Assembly (NCBI RefSeq): GCF_963576615.1
Contig: NC_088712.1
Span: 19,863,452 to 19,927,451, forward strand
Origin: Watersipora subatra
Taxonomy: Eukaryota > Bryozoa > Gymnolaemata > Cheilostomatida > Watersiporidae
Reading direction: 5' to 3'
DNA: 64,000 nt
Below are positions 1 through 12,650 of the stretch, piece by piece. Under the pieces are notes generated by a model that was not told where the DNA came from, made no database searches, and saw only the letters and a list, made by a program, of their open reading frames with translations. Position 1 is the first letter of the stretch, and each line of letters begins with the position of its first letter. Both the position numbers and the translations under genes were made by a program.

Positions 1-2499
1 ACACCTGCGAATATTCACAACCTGGAGTTATGCTCTTTATGTTTCTTTAGAATTATATGTGACTGATACAGTAAATATTTTACTGATAAATTAAATAAAC
101 ATTTTTAGTGTCCATTGAACGCCTTTATTATGAAAGAAAAAACTCAGCTAAAATAGCCTGAAATGTTAAAATTTTTGTAAAAGTTTTGGGCTAAGGCTAT
201 TAGTAATGCATTTTCAAGCAAGCGCTTATCGGCTGTTTAGTGGAAATATCTGATTCAGTTATTGCAGACCCTCAAGTATGTCAAACAAGGCGTGATCTAA
301 TGCAATTCTCTTGATGTTGGCACTCGGTAGAAATTCAAAATATAGCGAGTAAACCAGTAGTAGATATATGCATAAGGAGTCGGAAAGAACCTTTAACAAA
401 AACTGAAATTTCATTCGGCCACTTTCATGTACAATACTGACAGCTAAACATTGCTGTTTCTAGGTATGCTTCGCACTGTTTCCATTGTGAGATAGATTTG
501 GAATTGTGCTCTCTTCGAGTTAACGTGTGATGTGTTTCAATTGACATTTGCATTTCACGGATTAATGTCGACTCTTTATTACAAAAGTTAAAGATTTCTA
601 TGCCAGAAGTCATAGCGGAGTGCTCGAAACTGCTCAAATCAAAGTAGGAACAGTTTGAAATATGAAAAATGTTTAAAATGGAATAGCTTGTGTGACATGT
701 TCTAGTACATCGTTTGCAAGTGCTGTATCCATCTTTTGCAAAAATGAAACATTCGATAAAATCTTGCTAGATAGAAGTTTATTTTTAACTAATTTGCTAA
801 AATTCGCTAAAAAGTAGCATAACTCGCTTCACCTGCTGGTTTTGGTTGTTTTTATCTCGCGGATTATGCAAACTTGCGAATTAATTGCGTCACGAAAACA
901 TGTTTTTCCTAATTAGTTGATTCTATGAACAAACCCAATTTAAGCAAGATTTTAAAAGTTGTGAACCACTAATAAACTTTATGTGAGCCATGAGAACAGT
1001 ATTGAGCAATTCTGATTATAATAGTAGACAATTTAAGGCAGCATAACCTAACGAGTTTTCTGGCATAATAATATAACATCATAGCTTTTGCTATTTTTTT
1101 CTATTGTGAAAAACCAATATTTCAACCCTGATTACAGGAAAGCCAAATGCTTTCTTATAAAATAACAACACTTTTTTCACAGAGCATGCTCATTGGCTCT
1201 AGCCAATTCTGACTCATCCATGAGATAAAATGTAATAATGTATTTGGAAAGACTTACCAATATCAATCAGGTACATTGAAAATTCAAATAGTTTTAGGAT
1301 TGCTTTAAAGAGGCATTTGCTTGACTCATTGGGATAGCTTTAGGTATTAATATGTGAACATTTTTACATTAAGACAATTGTCAACTCGGGCCCTGCACTT
1401 TGATTAGCCCTGCTAGTGTGCACGTGGGCCTTCATCACTCCCTATTGTATTGTGATTGCTCATTCATATATGTATATTTATTTAGTTTATGTCTCTTTGT
1501 GCATCTGTTTTTATGAGGAAAATAAACTAACACAACACATAACAATGATACCTGCTACTTTAGTGATTGACCAATGGGGTTCAATTGTAGCACAATCAAT
1601 GCTAATACCCAACTATTTTATTTATAATATATTATAATATACTTAGTATAATTACTTCCTTATCCAATTATTTTTTATCGTATGTTTTTTTAATTAAAAA
1701 ACCCAAAAAATAATTGACATTATCCAGCGATATAAGTAACAAATTGTCAGACATTGTCAAAAAGCTTGCTAACGCGATTTGTATTATTTGCTGCTAACCT
1801 TACATTTGACAAACCTCTAGCTTTTGTTTTGTTGAACTGACAGGAAGTCCGTCAACGCTTACAGATTTTAAAAATATTTAATCAGAGAGCTCGCAAATCT
1901 TCTAAAAGAAATGGATTATTAGAAACCAGGTAGAACTTTGAAACAAAGTATTTTTACTTACATGAAGGCACGGAGTGTATGCACGTGACCTTGGGCAGAT
2001 CTATAGCATTTACATAGACTTAGAGACAGACATGATAGCAAACGGCAGTTTATTAATATGAATTTTCAATATCTCAGAGGAAAAATTGTAAAAAAAGTTG
2101 AAAACTTTTACCTTTCGTCGTATAAGAAAAACAACCCTTATTGCTCGCCATGTTGTACATCTTTCTCTTTTTATTCCATTCAATTTGGTTTGCTGTTGGT
2201 TGAAGAATCTGGAGGAAATTTAATATACACTATTTTGCTTCAAATTATTTGCAGCTGTTTTATATAATTTATATATTTATATAATATTTATTTTTATATA
2301 ATAAGTTCAATTAACTATTGTGCTATTTGTATGTTTTGAAACACAATGAAAAAATGGAAGTTATGAAGACATACATACAGTATTGGCACCAAAGTTTGCA
2401 AAATTTTGATGTGCGAAGCAAATATTGAAACAGATTACGTTAGTCTGTCAAAGTTTGACTGTGATCATTATTGAAGGACCAGGTTTCTAGCTAAATTAC
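1..2499. other. AT-rich stretch, no gene recognised
   Basis: No open frame here has recognisable domains or convincing splice borders. The short frames are what chance gives in AT-rich DNA. I see no strong tandem or inverted repeat either. Confidence 0.5.
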
Positions 2500-2970
2500 A
2501 AAGACTATTTCTTTGCAATAAAATGCAAGCAAATCTGTATCTACCAAAATGACAAGAATAGCCCTATAAACGACTGACTGTTCATGATACAAACTGGGTG
2601 ACAACAAGTCGATACATCTGAAAATTTATAAAAATAAAACCATTTGCCAAAATTGATTGCTATTAAAATGCTCAGATCAAGCAAAAGTATGATTATAATG
2701 TCTATCGCTGCAAAAAGATCGACAGAACAGAGACACGTAACAAACAAATACTGCTACTTGAAAGTAATAGCCGATATCAACTAGTGATGTCATTTCGGCA
2801 CATATTTTTCTTTTGAGCATTGTAACCACGACCATGTTTTGTTGATTTAATCTTGAAACATCCTGACAGCCGGATCACTTCAAACAACGAAAACATCGCA
2901 AATGATAGAAAAATACCGACATTTTCTAATGAAATCTACTGAAACTTTGTGTGACCTCCTCATTAAGTAA
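2500..2970. repeat. Dispersed repeat copy (family shared with 8810-9260 and about 17200-17500)
   Basis: Several blocks are shared with 8900-9260: a stretch like AAAGTATGATTAT followed by a TCTAT block, then TGATGTCATTTC, then a GAGCATT..GATCAAG-like block, then TTTAATCTTGAAACATC and a tail like ACTTTGTGTGACCTC. The blocks keep their order, so this is an old copy of a dispersed non-coding element, not a chance match. No termini or target duplication could be assigned. Confidence 0.45.
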
Positions 2971-3689
2971 TTGCGCCAAAGCAAACGCGCCTTTTACACT
3001 GACTATTTTAAGTTGCTGCATTCCTTAAAATCAGTGCACTATATTGCAGCCATATTGGCAGCATAAATGCAAGTTCATTATAATTGAAATGCCTGCGTCT
3101 TCTATATATAGTGTATTACATAATAACAGCGTATGTATATGAGTCGTGTCATCTATGCTCAAGTATAATTACCAAATATTGACCTCAGAAAATGTCAATA
3201 AAATAATAAACATTTCCCATTGAAAGGTGGCATTCGGACAAAAGCCAGAGGTCAGCTGTCGAGATACTCAGTGAGAGGATGGAATGCTATATATAGCTAT
3301 TATTTTCATTTCGTGCTGTTTGCGGTATGATAGTAACGAGCAGTGAGAATCCTAGCATCGTTATACGGCTATTCCTTGGTAAACTAGCAAAAAGCATTCT
3401 GAGACTAAGCTCTTTTGTATCTCAAATCAAACGCGCTTACATAAAATAACTAAATACAAATTAATTCGTTCCCACTCTCTGAAAAAAAAGGGATGTTACA
3501 ATCGAAATATTTTTTTGTTTTTCTAATTTACCCCCTACACTCACAAAATTACAAATACCTATCTAGTAGTTATGATCTGCAATAAGGTGTGACATTACTA
3601 TGTATATTACTGTCGAGTTCTTAACTCCAAGACAGACAGTAGCTGCTACATGTAATAGCGGTGTTAGAGACTAGACAGCAACTCGTTAG

Positions 3690-4135
3690 GTATGCTATAT
3701 TACCTAGGATACTTATATTTCGCTAGTATTTAGTTTCGTGAGCAGCATGCAGAGTAAAATTTCGCTGCAACTTAATTTCGCAGCTCTGATGAGTGCGAAA
3801 ATATAGTGATGTGAAAATAAATGCAGTGGAAAAAACATAATTAGATTCCTCAGGTTCAGTTCACCGATAAGAAAAAAATTTCAATTTGGTACTAGTTTGT
3901 AATTGTGAGCCGCAGGTAGAATGGTGTGGGCGAGATCGATAATTCAATTTGATCACTTGCTGCCATTTGTTTCTTGGACTATCAATGAACAAAGCTATTT
4001 AATTTCGCGTTTTCGTTCGTTCGTTATGATAGTTTAATTTCGCACATGAAATTTTCGTGAGAGGATGACTCCGCGAAAACGTGAAAGTTTGATGAGGCGA
4101 ATACATAAGTGTCCTAGGGTATTGTACTGCTACAT
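3690..4135. mobile_element. Degenerate MITE-like element with imperfect terminal inverted repeats
   Basis: Around 3695-3717 the sequence ACCTAGGATACTTATATTTCGC is matched in inverted orientation near 4097-4123 with about 80 percent identity. The inside repeats TTTCGC/GCGAAA motifs (near 3717, 3760, 3775, 4005 and 4038). There is no coding capacity. The ends are approximate and no target-site duplication was found. Confidence 0.4.
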
Positions 4136-4953
4136 AACATAACCTGAAGTTTAAATTTAACTTACAGCTGTAAACTAATTTAGCTTTATATTTTCTCACT
4201 TAAAATGAGTATTATTCTTACAATAAACTTGATTATAATTTTGTTTTCAACTTGATTTTTAATTTATTTTAACTTTTTTTGGACTCACTCTTATTGCCTC
4301 AAGCTTTGACTCACTTTCATCAGTACTTTTAGGCAACTTTTTAAAATTCTTTTTAATCTGACAAAAAAGACAGTTATTATGTTCCTATAAATAGCCCGCA
4401 TGCTCAGCCACCTAGCGTCGCATTAAGAACTATCTCACATGCTCATTTCTCAAATGTTTTTCGCATTTCAAGCCAAAAATTTGCTAGAAATTTTTACGTA
4501 TTTCTATTACGTATTACATATTTTAAACTTCTTATATGTTGAGACCCTCGTATGTCAAAGTATGGCTGTAGCACCAATATAGTTAATATTGCCCAAATAG
4601 AAACACTAATAGTATTATTAAAATCTTTCATGCACTTTGCAATTCATAATAGTTTTTTTTCAGCATAGGTTTGGTGGCACTCTCAGGTCAAAAACCGATA
4701 GTTTGTGAACCTTTTCTTGTCATACCTGATAGTGCAGTAAAAATTCTACTTGCAAAATTATTTTGTTATGAGCAATACTTTGTATGATAAAGCAGTTGTA
4801 AGTTGGAGCAAACATACATTTAAGAATAGATTGTAATTCGTTAATTCGTTTTACAGCTTAAATACCTACAATAAATCCCTACTAACCCATGCAAGTAATA
4901 CCGACAGCATTAAAATTTGTTACATAGTAAAAAGCTAAATTATTTATCTTTTA

Positions 4954-5334
4954 TCTATATATATATTTCTCAAAGTCCGTCTGTTGGAAATCCGGCTATA
5001 GCTATTATTAGAACAGCTGAGCTGGACAACAATACAGACTCAAAGTCATGGCTTACCGTCATTGGAAGCCTAACCTTATTAACTAGCTTAGTGGAGTTTT
5101 CCATTGGCAATATGCCAGGCTACTAGCTTGAAAGGTACAGTTGTTTGACAAAGTTTTAAAACCTTTATGGTTGTTTTTATTTTTCTCTTAATTTATTTCA
5201 ACTACACGACACACTTCTCTCATGATACGTACTTTGAAAGTTATAATGGCAGATGTTGTTATATGTTAAATACAAATCAATTTTCTGTCTAATGACTTTT
5301 CTATTAAACGGGCAACGCCGGGTTGCACAGCTAG
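4954..5334 (+). mobile_element. Short non-autonomous Helitron-like element, copy 1
   Basis: The 5' end begins TCTATATATATA after an A. The 3' end is CTAG followed by T, which fits Helitron insertion between A and T. About ten bases before CTAG is a GC-rich hairpin with arms CGGG..CCGGGT around GCAACG. The terminal part is shared with 5625-6078 and 20309-21435 (block GTTATATGTTAAATACAAAT and the hairpin). No Rep/helicase is encoded. Confidence 0.55.
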
Positions 5335-5624
5335 TAGAATACTATAGCAGCGAAGAAATAAGCAGAATGTATACTACTGTTACTTTACAGGCCATTGGAA
5401 GTGAAGTATCAAAAGTAGAAATGATAGGAAATGCTTGTTGCATAGCTTACACTAACTTAGACGAGATGTTCCTACTAACTTGACCAACATCTTTTTATGT
5501 TAATAATAATTTTACGTTTTTGTAGTATTATGTTTTCTTTATCCTTTATACATTTTCTTATAAAACTGCGGTGTTTCAAAAATCTCCAAATTTTGTTTAC
5601 ATTTTATTTGCCTAAAAATCCAAA

Positions 5625-6078
5625 TCCATATATATCTCAAAGTATGTGTGTACGCGTTCCAGCTATAGATCTTAAAATCTTGGGATAAAGATTTCATACC
5701 GAAGAAGATTTGATCTCAGAACCTGCCGTTCATCAAACTGATGCACTATCCACCAGACCACAGAAATTGAATTGCTACCTTGCCAATATAAGTCAGTACA
5801 TGAGAGCAATTACCCAACAGCTTTGCCGTACGAAGCTTTTCATAGCATAACGTCACAAGAAGCTGTTCACTCACATTATTAAACATACTGGCTGATAGCG
5901 CGCAGATTAATAGCCAGCAACTCTCACTATTTCTCCATGTTTATAAGACAAAACACTATTCTCATGATATGTAGTTTGAAAGTTAGAATGGCAAATGTTG
6001 TTTTATGTTAAATACAAATCAATTTTCTGTCCAAAAAGACTTTTTTATTATCCGGGCAACATCGGGTAGCACAGCTAG
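5625..6078 (+). mobile_element. Short non-autonomous Helitron-like element, copy 2
   Basis: This copy lies 290 bases after copy 1 in the same orientation. It has the same 5' block (ATATATATCTCAAAGT), the same internal GTTATATGTTAAATACAAAT block and the same end CTAG|T. The 3' hairpin is partly decayed. The middle holds a segment reading like the reverse complement of a tRNA-type sequence (5707-5765), which the third copy has in another version. Confidence 0.5.
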
Positions 6079-6209
6079 TAATAGTATAATTGTAAGTTTG
6101 TTTCGTTTATTATGCTTCCTAAGTTGGTCAACTAACAAATAGAAATACACTGATTAACCACATTTCTTTGAAGAATGTGGAAATTAATAAACGATTATAA
6201 ATTGATATG

Positions 6210-6407
6210 AACGATCATATGTTGAGGAATGATCGTATGTCGATGAATAGTCATATGGCGAAGAACGACCATATGTGGAGGAATTATGGTGTGTCGAGGA
6301 ATGATCATATGTTGAGGAATGATTGTATGCCAATGAATTATCAAATTTCGATGAAGGATCGTACGTTCAGGAGCGATCATATGTCGAGGAATGATCATAT
6401 GCAAAAG
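6210..6407. repeat. 18-bp minisatellite, 11 units
   Basis: Eleven degenerate units of the form AATGATCATATGTCGAGG follow one another without a break. Because 18 is a multiple of three, the array stays open on both strands: a 76-codon plus frame (6207-6437) repeats Asn-Asp-His-Met-x-Arg, and a minus frame (6195-6473) repeats His-Met-Ile-Ile-Pro. There is no sign that either is a gene. A downstream unique stretch (6408-6570) shows nothing recognisable. Confidence 0.8.
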
Positions 6408-6570
6408 GAAACATTCTTTGGTGGGCTGACTCATTAAAATTGACCAAACAAATCGATGATGACCCACTATCATCTTGCGTTAACAAGAAGAGATGGAAGA
6501 TCGGCTCTAAAATTGTTTTGAAACTCCAGAATAAAAATGATTTTAATGGAGTCAAAACAACCTCATCGAA

Positions 6571-7187
6571 GACATAACTCAGTGAAAGGTAGTAATCTTG
6601 ACAACAGCCTCATTCAAAGCTTTCATAGCTTTCTGTTGCGGTTGTCTGATTGTTAGTATTTGCTGCAGATTATCAGTCGAACAATATTAAGGTTAGTATT
6701 TCTGTGTACTAGCCAAGGTTAGAATGTTTAATAACAGTTTATGAAAGGCCTATTAAGAATTGTTCATTAACGTACAGGGGTGATCATAATAATGGGACAG
6801 CCTTGTAATTTCACACTAATCTTTTTTCATTCATGGCATAAACTCTCTTTCCCTATAATCTCAGACCATACATATTTGAAAAGCAAATTTTCTAGACATT
6901 CTGTCTACTACCAAAGGTGCATTCTAGTAACAAAATCTGTTTAACGGGCACCCATTGTATCCTATCGGGCCGGCCTTATGATGTCATACTAAATACTACG
7001 ATGCTAGAAATACTCTAAAGGAACTTAAAAACGCCACCAATTAACTTTTATAGAGCTATGTTTTAAGATTATGTCAAATTATGTTGCGTTTTCCACTGAT
7101 TAAAAAAAATTTTGTTTTGGATTTTTGTACTGACTTATGTAAAAAATGGCGTATTGTACCAAAATCAAACTAATAAAGCAAATATCA
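6571..7187. other. No gene recognised
   Basis: AT-rich sequence without a convincing exon, repeat array or inverted repeat. Confidence 0.4.
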
Positions 7188-7189
7188 GT

Positions 7190-7702
7190 TACCGTAAAAC
7201 CTCTAATTGAACAAGTTAAACAAGGATTTACTATTAGCCCAAGACAGTTAGTAGTTATTTCTATGACGTTGCTTTCAAAGATCAATCTACCATCGTAAAT
7301 TTAAACCGTTTTTTTCTATGTAGGCTTCTTCGAAGTAGAAAGACAACAGAAAACTACTGCTAGCCTGGAACCGTTATTGGTTATTTCTATGGTGTCGCTT
7401 TCAAAGTTTTAATGAAAAACCGAAAAGGTTTGGAATTGGATAACGAGATAATTAATTGTTATCGATATAAATGATTAATTATTAATACGATTTGGTGGAC
7501 ACTTTTCTACTGAACAGTTGATATTATGGGCTCGTAAAGATCAAATAATGTCAAAATGATTTTCAAATGGAGGTGGCGTTCAATTGGAGAGTGGTGGTTT
7601 ATTTTTTAACCCTTTTCTCAGGGTGGCGGTCAATTTGGAGGTGGCGTTCAAATAGAGGTGGCCTTCAAATAGAGGCGGCCTTCAATTAGAGGTTTTACGG
7701 TA
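7190..7702. mobile_element. TIR element with repeated subterminal motifs
   Basis: The ends form a perfect 22-bp inverted repeat: 7190-7211 begins TACCGTAAAACCTC and 7681-7702 ends GAGGTTTTACGGTA. If the outer TA is the target duplication, the element proper is 7192-7700. Near the right end a motif of about 18 bp, GGTGGCGTTCAAATAGA and variants, recurs about five times (7569-7690). These could be transposase-binding iterons. No transposase is encoded, so the element is non-autonomous. Confidence 0.7.
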
Positions 7703-8455
7703 GTTTTACATAGTATTCTTATTCAGTACATTCTGAGCTTTTCATCGATGTGCATATTGTCATAATTCACATAATACCTACGGAGCAATATATGAACTAA
7801 CAACCAACAAATGTGTTTATTTTAATAAACACATTTTGTGTTTATTAAAATAATTGTAAGCTCACCACTGTAAGCTACACTTTCTAGTTTCATGAAATTA
7901 GTATCAGCATGCTTGCTTTAACTAAAATAATTTTTTTGAACAAATTTCTCAAAGGATGTCAAACTTTAAAAAGTTTATTTAGCCATGGAAAACAAGGAGT
8001 TACCTTCACTTCTCTGTTCCTGTCACTTATAGTAGTGACTGACGTGATGCCAGAGTACCAAGCAGGATCCTTGTTAGATGATTTTTCAAATTAATTTTTA
8101 TATTATTATTATATTTATATTTTAACTTTATATGGTGTCGAACATCTATTTTTGTGTACAAGGTCAAAACCTGTCCAAATGATTTTGCCAGCCTTTACTC
8201 AGGCACGATCGAGATTGCGATAAATGTTGCATAAATGTAAGAGAAATGAGTGTGGGTTTTCATTCGTTTAACGCAGAAGGAAATTCCGTTAGTCGTGGAG
8301 CTGCGACTAATCTGCTCTCCTAGCGAGAGCGCTCCCTATATATACATATATTTTCCCTGGACTGTACAATAGGACCGGATAGAAAACCATACAAGAATAA
8401 TGATTAAAAGAGTCGCTAACGCGTTGGCTTAATTACTACCAAACTAACAAAGTAT
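7703..8455. other. Non-coding stretch with small hairpins
   Basis: No gene seen. A near-palindrome TGTGTTTATT..AATAAACACA lies at about 7811-7832. Two adjacent perfect hairpins lie at 8289-8310 (arms TTAGTCG/CGACTAA, loop 8) and 8314-8330 (arms GCTCTC/GAGAGC, loop 5). The CG-containing hairpin pair stands out from the AT-rich surroundings, but there is no promoter or conserved RNA signature to name it. Confidence 0.4.
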
Positions 8456-8461
8456 GAGGGA

Positions 8462-8585
8462 TAAGACACATAATAAAGACAGACACAATATGCAGAATAT
8501 ATATCAAATTAATTATATGCGAGTAAGACACATAATAAAGACAGACACAGTATGCAAAATATATATTAGAGTAATTATATGCGAC
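8462..8585. repeat. 62-bp direct repeat, two units
   Basis: The block TAAGACACATAATAAAGACA starts at 8462 and again at 8524, followed in both by a matching AT-rich half ending in TAATTATATGCGA. It is a simple tandem duplication without coding content. Confidence 0.7.
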
Positions 8586-8631
8586 TATATAAAACATCAG
8601 AAATAAACTCGTGGCTCGGCGTTCGCCACAA

Positions 8632-8661
8632 TTCAATTCAATTGAAGTCAATTGAATTGAA
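8632..8661. repeat. Perfect palindrome, 14-bp arms
   Basis: TTCAATTCAATTGA (8632-8645) is followed after two bases by its exact reverse complement (8648-8661). Function unknown. Confidence 0.75.
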
Positions 8662-8809
8662 CTGAGTCAGTTCAATTCCTTGCTTTCAATTGATAGACGG
8701 TGGTGAACAACAACCAATTTGAAACTGTCAAGTCTCTCTGATGATAAATGACATATAGAGCTTGGTGTGATACCACCACTGACGGTGTTTAAAAATGAAC
8801 TGACCCAAA

Positions 8810-9260
8810 ATTTTATTCGATTTTATCAGAGAGTATCGGTACTTTTCTATCATTTGCGATTGCTTTTGATATTTGAGGTGATCTGACAGCCAGGATGTTT
8901 CTAGATGAAAATTGACCAACTTGATCATGGTTAACATGCTCAAATTCAAACGAAAGTATGATTATGGTTTCTATAGTTGCACTTCCGCATAGAGACTGAC
9001 GGATTAGAGATGTATAACGCTGCAACTCTAATGCATTTGCCAATATCAATAACAAGCGAGACAGGCAGCCGAGCAACTAATAATGTCATTTCAGCCTATA
9101 TCCTTTTCTGAGCATTTCAACAAGGATCAAGTTTTGTCAATTTTAATCTTGAAACATCTTAACAGTCAAACCATCTCAAACATCAAAGAAAAAATTTCAA
9201 ATAATGGAAAAAATTGATCCTTTCTGATACAATCGACTAAGATTTTGTGTAACCTCATTT
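8810..9260. repeat. Dispersed repeat with inverted halves
   Basis: The left half (8820-8945) contains, in inverted orientation, the blocks found in the right half (9100-9200). For example ATCATTTGCGATT with AGGTGATCTGACAGCCAGGATGTTTC on the left corresponds to the GAAACATC..ACAGTC..ACCATCTCAAA series on the right. The right half and the 8930-9120 segment match 2640-2970. This looks like a foldback-type non-coding element. Its ends are not defined. Confidence 0.45.
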
Positions 9261-10429
9261 TTAACCTGTCAGTTTGGGCTTTAATTTAATCTGAGAAAAT
9301 TAAGCTTCAAGCATGTTGACTTGAAACCAAAATATGTTTTTGGACATTCTCAATTTTTTTGCTACAATCAAGAGGTAGCACAAATTCTGACATGCGTTTG
9401 CTTTTCTCTATTTTTTGTTGAACAAAGAAATCTCTAAGTTCATTTTGACCAGAAAAAAATTAGCAAATTGTTTCATTTCAACAAAGCTATAAAAAATTTT
9501 CAATAAACTTTTGAAATCAAATTGAAAAAGTCAGTGCTTGTTGTCTTAAAAATGGACTATTTGAAACAGTTTGTGAGAAAATAAGACGTTTTTCAAACTG
9601 AAGCAGCAAAACCTATATAAGCTGAAATATTTCAATAAAACGGTATAGAGGCTGTAAAAATTATTTTATTTGCATTCTCATTTGGTCAAAAATAAACAAT
9701 TTTTTATGGTATTTTAGGCCAATTCATTCTACAAATGCCGAAGCAGCTTCGAAAGCTAAGTCAGAAACTTATATTATCAACTACACGAGTGCAACATAAA
9801 CCCACTTTAGCTAGTACAAGCTGTCAGTGTGCCAGCGTAGATTAAACAATGACAATAGCATACAGGTACTCCGCACCTGCTACGCCTGACTTCCAATTAA
9901 GCATTTAGCGCTTACTATTCATAGCACATGTTTCCTCTTGTCAACTCACGAGGGAGGCATGACCTAGGTAACACCAACTTGCTTATTGGTAACCTAGGAT
10001 ACAGCGCTAAACTAATGACGCTAAGCATGATTACGCATTGCTTAAGAAAGGGAAAGCCTGTGGACCGTTACTATTGGCGTTTTAATAGTAAAATTAATAT
10101 TTAATGAAGGCTCATGTTGGCATTTTAGATAGCAGGAAAAAGATTTTTCCTTGCAGCCAAAACTTTATGATAAGTTACTTGCTTTGCTAGAACATTGTAC
10201 AAATTGAGGAATCAAACCCTACAGCGTACATGATATAAACAGTGTACTCAATGTGTATAGTGTATACTGTGTACCCCGTGTGCACTGTGTAGGCAGTGTG
10301 TATCTACTCTGCTAGAATATAATTAGTGGGTTTACTACACCAAGTAACCACAAAATCATCCAATTGGAAAAAAAAACAAAAATGTGTTGTCTATGTACAG
10401 CTATCACATTATATCTTACATGATGTGCA
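9261..10429. other. No gene recognised
   Basis: AT-rich DNA. I looked here on the minus strand for later exons of the channel-like gene at 12651-12798 (pore motif such as Gly-Tyr-Gly) and found none. An imperfect inverted repeat around CCTAGG lies near 9963-9998. Confidence 0.4.
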
Positions 10430-12366
10430 TACTATTAATGATAAGTAGAGTATAGTTTAGATGATATACATTTTAATAATCATAGATAGAGTATCATGTT
10501 ATAGATTAGATTATATACATGCTAGTAATCATAGGTAGAGTATCATGCTATAGATTAGATGATATACATACTAGCATTCATAGGTACAGTATCATGTTAT
10601 ACCTTAGATGATATACATGCTAGTAATCATAGGTAGAGTATCATGCTATAGTTTAGACGATATACATACTAGTGATCATAGGTAGAGTATCATACTATAA
10701 CTTAGATGATATACATACTAGTAATCATAGGTAGAGTATCATGTTATAGCTTAGATGATATACATACTAGTAATCATAGATAGAGTATCATACTATAGAT
10801 TAGATGGTATACATACTAGTTATCATAGGTAGAGTATCATGTTATACCTTAGATTATATACATGCTAGTAATCATAGGTAGAGTATCATACTATAACTTA
10901 GATGATATACATACTAGTAATCATAGGTAGAGTATCATGTGATAACTTAGATGATATACATACTAGTAATCATAGGTAGAGTATCATGTGATAACTTAGA
11001 TGATATACATACTAGTAATCATAGATAGAGTATCATGTTATAGATTAGATTATATACATGCTAGTAATCATAGGTAGAGTATCATGCTATAGATTAGATG
11101 ATATACATACTAGCATTCATAGGTACAGTATCATGTTATACCTTAGATGATATACATGCTAGTAATCATAGGTAGAGTATCATGCTATAGTTTAGACGAT
11201 ATACATACTAGTGATCATAGGTAGAGTATCATACTATAACTTAGATGATATACATACTAGTAATCATAGGTAGAGTATCATGTGATAATTTAGTTGATAT
11301 ACATACTAGTAATCATAGGTAGAGTATCATGTTATACCTTAGATAATATACATGCTAGTAATCATAGGTAGAGTATCATATTATACCTTAGATTATATAC
11401 ATGCTAGTAATCATAGATAGAGTATCATACTATAACTTAGATGATATACATACTAGTAACCATAGGTAGCGTATCATACTATAACTTAGATGATATACAT
11501 ACTAGTAATCATAGGTAGAGTATCATGTGATAACTTAGATGATATACATACTAGTAATCATAGGTAGAGTATCATGTGATAATTTAGTTGATATACATAC
11601 TAGTAATCATAGGTAGAGTATCATGTTATACCTTAGATAATATACATGCTAGTAATCATAGGTAGAGTATCATATTATACCTTAGATTATATACATGCTA
11701 GTAATCATAGATAGAGTATCATACTATAACTTAGATGATATACATACTAGTAACCATAGGTAGCGTATCATACTATAACTTAGATGATATACATACTAGT
11801 AATCATAGGTAGAGTATCATGTGATAACTTAGATGATATACATACTAGTAATCATAGGTAGAGTATCATGTGATAATTTAGTTGATATACATACTAGTAA
11901 TCATAGGTAGAGTATCATGTTATACCTTAGATAATATACATGCTAGTAATCATAGGTAGAGTATCATATTATACCTTAGATTATATACATGCTAGTAATC
12001 ATAGATAGAGTATCATACTATAACTTAGATGATATACATACTAGTAATCATAGGTAGCGTATCATACTATAACTTAGATGATATACATACTAGTAATCAT
12101 AGGTAGAGTATCATGTGATAACTTAGATGATATACATACTAGTAATCATAGGTAGAGTATCATGTGATAACTTAGTTGATATACATACTAGTAATCATAG
12201 GTAGAGTATCATGTTATACCTTAAATAATATACATGCTAGTAATCATAGGTAGAGTATCATGTTATACCTTAGATGATATACATACTAGTAATCATATAT
12301 AGAGTATCATGTTGTACCTTAGATGATATACATACTATAGTAATCATAGGTAGAGTATCATGCTAT
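10430..12366. repeat. 49-bp minisatellite array (about 39 units) with higher-order repeats
   Basis: The monomer is 49 bp, reading AGTAATCATAGGTAGAG then a TATCATG(T/C)(T/G)ATA block, CTTAGATGATATACAT and ACT. Variant monomers recur at fixed distances. The variant TGTGATAATTTAGTTGAT occurs at 11281, 11575 and 11869 and slightly changed at 12163, a spacing of 294 bp = 6 x 49. The variant CTAGCATTCATAGGTACAG occurs at 10571 and 11110, a spacing of 539 bp = 11 x 49. Both show multi-monomer block duplication inside the array. It lies just 3' of the channel-like exon, probably in an intron or flank of that gene. It is not a CRISPR array: there are no unique spacers. Confidence 0.9.
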
Positions 12367-12650
12367 ATTTTTAATGTACAGATAATCAACTATTCATGGG
12401 CGAAAATGAATGAAGCAGACTAATAATCAACATTTTCAAAGATCGTTCCTCTCAAGTACCAGCCTTACCACCTTCAAGTTACGAGCTCAATAATAGAAGA
12501 CATATTTAGTGACTTATATGCGTGGATATCTTGAAAGTAAAAAAAAAACAACGTGTATAAAGATTAGCCAAATATTTTTTCTAACCATTAGATATTTTCC
12601 TGCGTGAACTGACTCTGCCCTAAAATATGAATAAAATAAAGTTTACATAC

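Noticed and set aside
10430..12366. Array of short repeats considered as a CRISPR-like or coding repeat
   Set aside because: Units are contiguous 49-bp monomers without spacers and contain stops in all frames; it is a minisatellite.
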